From contig DFFT01000028.1 of the NCBI GenBank assembly GCA_002372325.1, forward strand, positions 1-39,638: a DNA stretch of 39,638 nucleotides. The letters run 5' to 3'. A model generated the notes under the pieces. The model worked only from the letters and a program-made list of their open reading frames with translations. It was not told the DNA's origin and ran no database searches. Numbering within the stretch: position 1 is the first letter of the stretch; every line of letters begins with the position of its first letter. Below are positions 34,678-39,638 of this stretch, in pieces. Source of the DNA: Succinivibrionaceae bacterium UBA3769 (lineage in GTDB: Bacteria; Pseudomonadota; Gammaproteobacteria; Enterobacterales; Succinivibrionaceae). Made by a program: the position numbers and the translations under genes.

Positions 34678-35019
34678 TCAGAAATTAGAACCGTTCCAGC
34701 CCCAGTCGGATACCGGAGTATAGGTGATATAGAGAGCGCCGCCGTCCACTCCGTAATCAGAAGTGAGAATCCTGGTGAGCTCCGCGGTCATTCTGTTGTA
34801 ATCCTGGGACGAGGCGCTCCCGTACAGACTCACGGCAACAAAGGCTCCCGCAGGCTGTTTTTTGCCGGCAAACCAGAGATCGGCGCCATCGCTGATGGCT
34901 ACCATAAGATAGCTCTCCGGCTTGTGAATAATAGCTGCGGCCTTGCCCAGCGCGGTTTTAAGATTCTCCTTCTCGGAATCGGAAAGCTTTTTAGCCACCC
35001 TGACATCAATAAAAGGCAT
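34678..35019 (-). CDS. MIF-family tautomerase
   Basis: 113-residue protein of the macrophage migration inhibitory factor / tautomerase family. It starts MPFIDVRVAKKLS, with Pro2 exposed after Met removal as the catalytic base. Further family features are KPESYLMVAISDGADLWFAG, the GAFVAVSLYG strand and DYNRMTAELTRIL, ending with YITYTPVSDWGWNGSNF, the classic MIF C-terminus. The start was set at ATG 35019 because GAGGGAG lies five bases upstream and the N-terminus matches; the frame is open further upstream without support. It is divergent from metK. Natural substrate unknown. Confidence 0.88.
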   Translation of the reverse strand: MPFIDVRVAKKLSDSEKENLKTALGKAAAIIHKPESYLMVAISDGADLWFAGKKQPAGAFVAVSLYGSASSQDYNRMTAELTRILTSDYGVDGGALYITYTPVSDWGWNGSNF

Positions 35020-35315
35020 AGTTACTCCCTCTTCATCACATTTGAATTGCTCCCCTGCCGCATTCCCGCCCTGCCGTTTTTCCGGAGAACTTACCGGAAA
35101 AAGCCTGATAAAAATGCAGGACAGAAACCCGGAAACACGGGGACAAGGATAGCAGCAAATAAAGCACCGTTTCAAAATATGCCCGCCCTCGCCTCTTCTT
35201 TTTGCGGACTGGTTCCCGAAATGGCAGCTGCAAAGATTGCTCCCAGGACTGCCGACACCTCCAAAGCAGTCAGAACAGCAGTCCCGAACCGCTGCCCCCG
35301 GAAAATCCGGTTTCA

Positions 35316-35324
35316 TGATAAAAT
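35316..35324 (+). promoter_or_regulatory. Extended -10 candidate for metK
   Basis: TGATAAAAT 65 bp before the metK start fits an extended -10; the -35 is poor. The rest of the 35020-35389 divergent interval shows no gene. Confidence 0.35.
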
Positions 35325-35389
35325 TTCGGCAGCAGAGTTCGGAACCGGGCTTATCTCCGGCATCCGGAAAAATATTCAAGGAGAAACAC

Positions 35390-36541
35390 ATGACCAGATT
35401 ATTCACCTCTGAGTCCGTATCAGAGGGACATCCTGACAAAATTGCGGATCAGATATCAGATGCCGTGCTGGATGAAATTTTTAAAAGCGACACCGAAGCT
35501 CATGTAGCCTGCGAAACCTTTGTAAAAACCGGCATGGTGCTGGTGGGCGGCGAAATCACCACCTCCACCTGGGTAGATATTGAAAGCCTAGTGCGCAAAA
35601 TCGTCTGCGACATCGGCTACAACAGCTCTGACGTGGGCTTTGACGGCAACTCCTGCGCCGTGCTGAACGCCATCGGGAAGCAGTCCCCGGATATCAACCA
35701 GGGGGTTATCCGGGCGGATCCCCGAGATCAGGGCGCCGGAGACCAGGGCCTCATGTTCGGGTATGCCTGCAATGAAACCGACGTGCTCATGCCCGCCCCC
35801 ATCACCTATGCGCATCGGCTGGTAATGCGGCAAGCCAAGCTCAGAAAGGAAGGAGCGGTGAAGTGGCTCCGTCCCGATGCCAAGAGCCAGGTTACCTTCA
35901 TCTACAATGATGACGGCTCGATTCAGGGCGTGGACACCGTGGTGCTGTCAACCCAGCATTCCCCGGAGGTGGCCAACAAGGAGCTTCATGAATTCGTGAT
36001 TGAAGAAATCATCAAAAAGACCATTCCCGCCAAGTGGATCTCCCCCCGCACCCGCTTTCTTATCAACCCCACCGGACGCTTTGTTATCGGCGGCCCCATG
36101 GGAGACTGCGGCCTTACCGGACGCAAAATCATTGTAGATACCTACGGCGGCTATGCCAGACACGGGGGCGGGGCCTTCTCCGGCAAGGATCCCTCCAAGG
36201 TGGACAGAAGCGCTGCCTATGCCGCCCGCTACGTGGCTAAGAACATCGTGGCCGCCGGTCTGGCTAAGAAGTGCGAAATTCAGATCTCCTACGCCATCGG
36301 CGTGGCCAAGCCGGTTTCCCTGAGCATTAACACCTTCGGTACCGGAACCATCTCCGAGGAAAAGCTGATCTCCCTGGTAAACAGCACCTTCGATTTAAGA
36401 CCCTTCGGCATTATCGAAATGCTGAACCTGAAGCGGCCCCTTTATTTCAAAACCGCCGCTTACGGTCATTTCGGGAGAGAGGAGTTCCCCTGGGAGCAGA
36501 TCGACAAGGCGGAAATGCTGCGGCACGAAGCTCACGACTAA
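35390..36541 (+). CDS. metK: S-adenosylmethionine synthase
   Basis: Makes S-adenosylmethionine from methionine and ATP. Near-identical family blocks: FTSESVSEGHPDKIADQISD (5-24), GEITTSTWVD, DINQGV, GAGDQGLMFGYA, GPMGDCGLTGRKIIVDTYGG and GGGAFSGKDPSKVDRSAAYA. The start was set at ATG 35390 (383 residues; E. coli has 384), with AAGGAG six bases upstream; an open frame continues upstream but lacks support. Single-gene unit; a convergent gene follows. Confidence 0.97.
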   Translation: MTRLFTSESVSEGHPDKIADQISDAVLDEIFKSDTEAHVACETFVKTGMVLVGGEITTSTWVDIESLVRKIVCDIGYNSSDVGFDGNSCAVLNAIGKQSPDINQGVIRADPRDQGAGDQGLMFGYACNETDVLMPAPITYAHRLVMRQAKLRKEGAVKWLRPDAKSQVTFIYNDDGSIQGVDTVVLSTQHSPEVANKELHEFVIEEIIKKTIPAKWISPRTRFLINPTGRFVIGGPMGDCGLTGRKIIVDTYGGYARHGGGAFSGKDPSKVDRSAAYAARYVAKNIVAAGLAKKCEIQISYAIGVAKPVSLSINTFGTGTISEEKLISLVNSTFDLRPFGIIEMLNLKRPLYFKTAAYGHFGREEFPWEQIDKAEMLRHEAHD

Positions 36542-36601
36542 AGCTTCCTCAGTCTCCGGGCAAATCAGACAGCCCGGACTTTTCGGGCAACGGATAAAAG
36601 A

Positions 36602-36627
36602 AAGGCGGAGCCCTGAAAGCCCGCCTT
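36602..36627. terminator. Hairpin terminator between convergent metK and DUF5718 gene
   Basis: AAGGCGG (36602-36608) / CCGCCTT (36621-36627) with a GC-rich inner part has a T-rich tail on the minus strand. A smaller GCCCG/CGGGC hairpin at 36572-36588, followed by weak T content, precedes it. Confidence 0.6.
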
Positions 36628-36669
36628 CTCATTTCTCAAAACACTGCAATATCAGGTCAGTTCACCGTA

Positions 36670-37530
36670 TCAGCCGCGGCGCACCTCCTGACGGAGCAGG
36701 CTGATGCTCTTAAAGCGCTCCCATTCCTTTGCCGAATCGGAACGCAGAAGCCCCATGATTTCGCTTCGGGACATGCCGGAGGGATAGAGCACCACATAGC
36801 TTACGTCCCCCTCCTTAAGATATCCTTTCTCGCCGAAGGGGGTATAGCGGGTGGCTCCGATGCTGATAACGGCGTATTCCGGCCAGTTTGAGAGAGCCAG
36901 ATATTCAGAAATGTTTTCTCTGGGGCCTTCATCCTGCTGGTTATTCATCCGCTCTGTAATCCAGGAAAGAAGCTCTTCGTACATATAGCTGTAGTCCTTT
37001 ACCGCGCTGTCAATGCCGTATTCATGGATAACCCCGTCTCTTTTCAAAAACGAGGCAATGCGGTATCCGGCGATATTGCCCGCCGAAGAAAAGGAATCAA
37101 TTCTGATGAGATTGGCGGAAAGACCCTTGGTACCGGGGCCCCAGTTTTTCTTGGTGCTGATCTTCACTGGGCCCGGTCTTCTGATGGAGCAGTCATTATA
37201 GGCCCCGAAATACTCCGGTATCAGCCCGGTGACCTTATGATCCCCGTTATATTGAATACGGGCCAGAATCCCCACCTCGGGCTCGGTCTGAAGACAGGCA
37301 TCAGGTTCGTCATTCGGAATGCGGATCTCCTCAGAGGTCAGCGGGAAAACCTTAAGAAAGGAATCTGCCATTGTCCCGCCCGGGGTCGGAAGATAAAACG
37401 GAAACACCGCCTTGGGAGCCCGGGCATCTGCCGTCTTTACATCCTTAAAGCTTTCCGCTTCCCCGGCCTGCTCCAGGTGTCCGGCGAAATTTCCGGCCAC
37501 GCCGAGACCGATAACTCTGGTTAAATCCAT
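36670..37530 (-). CDS. DUF5718-family protein of unknown function
   Basis: 286 residues, likely cytoplasmic. From memory it matches the DUF5718 family, best known to me from Campylobacter and Helicobacter: GVAGNFAGHLEQAGEA (about 9-24), an N-terminal APKAVFPFYLPTPGG, TEPEVGILARI, FGAYNDCSIRRPG, KKNWGPGTKGLS, NIAGYRIASFLKRDG and the C-terminal ISIGATRYTPFGEKGYL. The conserved Asn/Asp/Cys/Lys/Trp block suggests an enzyme with a fumarylacetoacetase-like shape, but this is a guess. The start ATG 37530 has GGAGG eight bases upstream; a TTG at 37560 is less likely. Convergent with metK; no partner genes. Confidence 0.7.
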   Translation of the reverse strand: MDLTRVIGLGVAGNFAGHLEQAGEAESFKDVKTADARAPKAVFPFYLPTPGGTMADSFLKVFPLTSEEIRIPNDEPDACLQTEPEVGILARIQYNGDHKVTGLIPEYFGAYNDCSIRRPGPVKISTKKNWGPGTKGLSANLIRIDSFSSAGNIAGYRIASFLKRDGVIHEYGIDSAVKDYSYMYEELLSWITERMNNQQDEGPRENISEYLALSNWPEYAVISIGATRYTPFGEKGYLKEGDVSYVVLYPSGMSRSEIMGLLRSDSAKEWERFKSISLLRQEVRRG

Positions 37531-37874
37531 AAACCGCTCCTCCAAAATAGTTAATGACAAGCATTATCATTCTACTCCGGGAAGATCGGGTTAGCCACAG
37601 ATCTGTCATGAAGAACGATGATGCGAAGGTTTGGTTTTTGGAGTTATTCATGACGCTCAATAATGGATCAAAACTTGATTTAAACCGTCACTCGTCCGGA
37701 GGACATTCTCCAGGAGCAAGGAACAAGGCTGACTTGGAACGGGAAAGAAAAATTGCCGGCGGGAAATCGCTTTACCACCAGAGGAAATGCGGGGAACTCA
37801 GTTTTCCCGAAACATCAAGCCAGAGCGGCTCAGGGGGCAGCAAAAAAAAACTGCGTCAGGATTAGAGGGAAACA
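37531..37874. other. Non-coding interval with no recognisable gene
   Basis: No frame here reads as a convincing protein and no strong hairpin with a T-run was found. It probably holds the promoter of the DUF5718 gene near 37540-37620. From about 37875 rightward the sequence belongs to the cassette repeat. Confidence 0.5.
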
Positions 37875-37958
37875 CACAGGAGAACGGTGAATCAACTCCC
37901 CCGAACTTTAAGGCACTAATCCTAATGCCGGTTACCGAAACCCCATAAAAAACAACGA

Positions 37959-38240
37959 TCAGGCTGACTTTCTCTGCTGTTTCAGAAGTTCTTCAAATTC
38001 CGGAACAGTCATGTTGAGATTGCTTGCTGCATTCTCTAAACTGATTTGCTTCTTATTATAAAGCTTGATAATCATGTTCATTTCGATTTCCGGGGTGATA
38101 TTTTTAATCACCTCCTTCTCTTTCTCCTTGTCTCTCGCTTCGTCCCTCTTATCCATATAATCGCTGTATTCTTGCTCAGATTTAAATACCTGGTTCATCT
38201 CGCACTCCATTTCTGCTTTATGGTCATCAATAAACTTCAC
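37959..38240 (-). CDS. C-terminal cassette copy 1 (most distal, damaged start)
   Basis: 93 residues from GTG 38240, or 79 from the internal ATG 38198. It keeps the conserved KFIDDHKAEMECEMNQVFKS helix, the charged EARDKEKEKE stretch and the end KKQISLENAASNLNMTVPEF. The ATG at 38264 used in the other copies is followed by an in-frame TGA at 38253-38255, so that start is dead here. Relative to the parent it has a short in-frame deletion after NITPEI. The internal ATG 38198 has GGAG six bases upstream and may be the true start. Function unknown; see the parent entry. Confidence 0.6.
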   Translation of the reverse strand: MKFIDDHKAEMECEMNQVFKSEQEYSDYMDKRDEARDKEKEKEVIKNITPEIEMNMIIKLYNKKQISLENAASNLNMTVPEFEELLKQQRKSA

Positions 38241-38387
38241 AAAAAGTCCGTCTCACAAACGCATCCTAGCTTTGGTGATTTGACCAATGATTGAAGAGAA
38301 AACACGGGAGTTCGGGTGAATTAACTCCCCCGAACTTTAAGGAACTAATCCCGATGGACGGTTACCGAAAAACCATGAAAACAACCA

Positions 38388-38657
38388 TCAGGACGACTTT
38401 CTCTGCTTTTTCAGCAGTTCTTCAAATTCTGGAACAGTCAGGTTGAGCTTGTTTGCGGCACCTTCAACAGGAATCAGATGCTCTGTGTAAAGCTCGATAA
38501 TCAACTCCTTCTCTTTCTCCTTGTCTCTCGCTTCGTCCCTCTTATCCATATAATCGCTGAATTCTTGCTCAGATTTAAATACCTGTTCCATTTCACACTC
38601 CATTTCTGCTTTATGGTCATCAATAAACCTTACGAAAAGTCCGTATCCCAAACACAT
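38388..38657 (-). CDS. C-terminal cassette copy 2
   Basis: 89 residues from ATG 38657 (MCLGYGLFVRFIDDHKAE) or 67 from internal ATG 38591, which has GGAG six bases upstream; the outer ATG has no proper SD, only AGG directly against it. It lacks about 18 residues present in the parent (the VIKNITPEIRKQ segment) and its last helix has diverged (LYTEHLIPVEGAANKLNLTV). The frame is otherwise intact, suggesting that the reading frame is maintained despite indels. Confidence 0.65.
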   Translation of the reverse strand: MCLGYGLFVRFIDDHKAEMECEMEQVFKSEQEFSDYMDKRDEARDKEKEKELIIELYTEHLIPVEGAANKLNLTVPEFEELLKKQRKSS

Positions 38658-38778
38658 CCTAGCTTTGGTGATTTGACCAGTGATTGAAGAGAAACACGAG
38701 AATTCGGGAGAACTAACTCCCCCGAACTTTAAGGAACTAATCCCGATAACGGTTACTGAAAAACCATGAAAACAACCA

Positions 38779-39084
38779 TCAGGCCGACTTTCTCTGCTGT
38801 TTCAGCAATTCTTCAAATTGCGGAACAGTCATGTTGAGATTGCTTGCTGCGGTCTCTAAACTGATTTGCTTCTTATCATAAAGCTCAATTATCGTCTCGA
38901 TTATCGCCTGCTTTCTAATTTCCGGGGTGATATTTTTAATCACCTCCTTCTCTTTCTCCTTGTCTCTCTCATCCATATAATCGCTGTATTCTTGCTCAGA
39001 TTTAAATACCTGTTCCATTTCACACTCCATTTCTGCTTTATGGTCATCAATAAATTTCACGAACAGTCCGTACTTCGAACGCAT
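38779..39084 (-). CDS. C-terminal cassette copy 3 (nearest the parent gene)
   Basis: 101 residues from ATG 39084 (MRSKYGLFVKFIDDHKAE) or 79 from internal ATG 39018, which has GGAG six bases upstream. Most similar to the parent: it keeps NITPEIRKQAIIETIIELYD and ends SLETAASNLNMTVPQFEELL. It has lost four residues in the charged segment (MDERDKEKEKE). The spacer to the parent stop holds an expanded C-rich 15-bp repeat. Confidence 0.65.
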   Translation of the reverse strand: MRSKYGLFVKFIDDHKAEMECEMEQVFKSEQEYSDYMDERDKEKEKEVIKNITPEIRKQAIIETIIELYDKKQISLETAASNLNMTVPQFEELLKQQRKSA

Positions 39085-39143
39085 CCTAGCTTTGGTGATT
39101 TGACCAGTGATTGAAGAGAAACACGAGAATTCAGGGGAACTAA

Positions 39144-39185
39144 CTCCCCCCGAACCGGCTCCCCCCGAACCGGCTCCCCCCGAAC
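39144..39185 (+). repeat. C-rich 15-bp tandem repeat in a cassette spacer
   Basis: CTCCCCCCGAACCGG occurs at 39144-39158 and 39159-39173, with a partial third copy to 39185. Other spacers carry only one CTCCCCCGAAC, so this is a local expansion. Confidence 0.9.
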
Positions 39186-39236
39186 TTTAAGGCACTAATC
39201 CTGATGTCTGGTACAAAAACCCCATGAAAACAACAA

Positions 39237-39638
39237 TCAGGCTGACTTTCTCTGCTGTTTCAGCAGTTCTTCAAATTCCGGAACAGTCATGTTGAGATTG
39301 CTTGCTGCGTTCTCTAAACTGATTTGCTTCTTATCATAAAGCTCGATTATCGTCTCGATTATCGCCTGCTTTCTAATTTCCGGGGTGATATTTTTAATCA
39401 CCTCCTTCTCTTTCTCCTTGTCTCTCGCTTCGTCCCTCTTATCCATATAATCGCTAAATTCTTGCTCAGATTTAAATACCTGTTCCATTTCACACTCCAT
39501 TTCTGCTTTATGGTCATCAATAAATTTCACGAACAGTCCGTATCGTTTCTTCTCGCACTCTTCCCGGAGCTCATTTACAAATTGTACATGATCCCTTTGA
39601 TTTCGTCTGAGATCTGCGGCAAGCTTACAGACTCCGAT
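39237..39638 (-). CDS. 3' end of a larger gene (parent of the cassettes); possibly Rpn-type
   Basis: Partial: the frame is open to the right edge (LAADLRRNQRDHVQFVNELR, then EECEKKRYGLFVKFIDDHKA) and ends at 39237. It is highly charged and helical, with a final KKQISLENAASNLNMTVPEF helix pair. Such tails (charged coiled coil, then an IS-LE-AA-x-L-x-M helix-turn-helix-like end) occur in Rpn/PD-(D/E)XK transposase-type proteins, but the catalytic part lies outside the window, so this is only a suggestion. An internal ATG (39488) with GGAG at 39495-39498 could give an 83-residue small protein, the layout known for Rpn intragenic antitoxins. Confidence 0.6.
   Translation of the reverse strand: MGVCKLAADLRRNQRDHVQFVNELREECEKKRYGLFVKFIDDHKAEMECEMEQVFKSEQEFSDYMDKRDEARDKEKEKEVIKNITPEIRKQAIIETIIELYDKKQISLENAASNLNMTVPEFEELLKQQRKSA

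Larger units (their letters stand above)
37875..39638 (-). repeat. Tandem array of C-terminal cassettes plus parent 3' end
   Basis: Three repeat units (coding part plus ~100-150 bp of spacer) follow the parent gene's own 3' end. Equivalent Val codons lie at 38240, 38633, 39060 and 39530, giving steps of 393, 427 and 470 bp. Spacers share CTCCCCCGAACTTTAAGG, an imperfect hairpin (for example 38703-38726) and, before copies 1-3, a common leader containing GGTCAAATCACCAAAGCTAG (minus strand). Confidence 0.9.

Noticed and set aside
37554..37865. Plus-strand 103-codon frame right of the DUF5718 gene
   Set aside because: It has no SD and its Ser/Gly/Lys-rich end looks like untranslated sequence; it also overlaps the region where the DUF5718 promoter should be.
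37875..39638. CRISPR array interpretation of the right-end repeats
   Set aside because: Units are about 400-470 bp and protein-coding, not short repeats with unique spacers.

Overview
The window looks like a chromosome segment of an anaerobic, succinate-producing gammaproteobacterium, most likely a member of or close to the Succinivibrionaceae (Aeromonadales). The support is as follows: a complete enterobacterial-type four-subunit fumarate reductase operon (frdABCD); EttA, LolCDE, RsgA, Psd, MetK, Pgk, class II Fba and a hexameric-type citrate synthase that all read as gammaproteobacterial; and no aerobic respiratory genes. The taxonomic placement is inference from recognised families, not from a database search. 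No rRNA or tRNA gene was seen.

Layout. 0-6.5 kb (+): rsgA, psd with an unusual 11 x 11-residue acidic repeat tail, then frdABCD with a hairpin leader and a strong terminator. 6.6-8.3 kb (+): ettA. 8.4-11.2 kb (+): an accessory patch with a possible broken gene remnant, a YhcG/DUF1016-type PD-(D/E)XK nuclease carrying a perfect palindrome in its coding sequence, and an AlbA_2/HATPase protein. 11.4-15.6 kb (-): lolC-lolD-lolE preceded by a PilZ-like protein gene. 16.2-17.5 kb (+): gltA behind a long leader with a 12-bp-arm palindrome. 17.6-22.6 kb (-): two tandem paralogous membrane proteins of unknown function and an LTA-synthase-type phosphoglycerol transferase. 22.8-25.2 kb (-): pgk-fba. 25.4-27.5 kb: second accessory patch, with a decayed YhcG nuclease fragment, a zeta-like kinase toxin with an overlapping small antitoxin candidate, and two copies of a ~120-bp repeat flanking them. 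27.7-29.7 kb (-): tkt. 29.8-34.5 kb (-): a translationally coupled operon of a Cache-(degenerate GGDEF)-EAL phosphodiesterase and two membrane-anchored BMP/PnrA-type binding proteins. 34.7-37.5 kb: a MIF-family tautomerase, metK and a DUF5718 protein. 37.9-39.6 kb (-): the 3' end of a larger gene that runs off the right edge, followed by three tandem stand-alone copies of its C-terminal region.

How the parts fit. The metabolic genes (frd, gltA, pgk, fba, tkt, metK) are consistent with glycolytic/pentose-phosphate carbon flow to succinate by fumarate respiration. frdA, tkt, fba and gltA share a leader layout: a stable hairpin, then a U-rich run, then the Shine-Dalgarno site. The strongest candidates for something undescribed are (i) the tandem C-terminal cassettes, each keeping an internal SD-ATG that is also present in the parent gene, which resembles the intragenic-antitoxin arrangement known for Rpn nucleases, and (ii) the EAL + twin-BMP operon, which suggests c-di-GMP turnover tied to extracytoplasmic ligand sensing. 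All functional statements rest on reading the sequence and on recalled family features; no alignments or searches were run.
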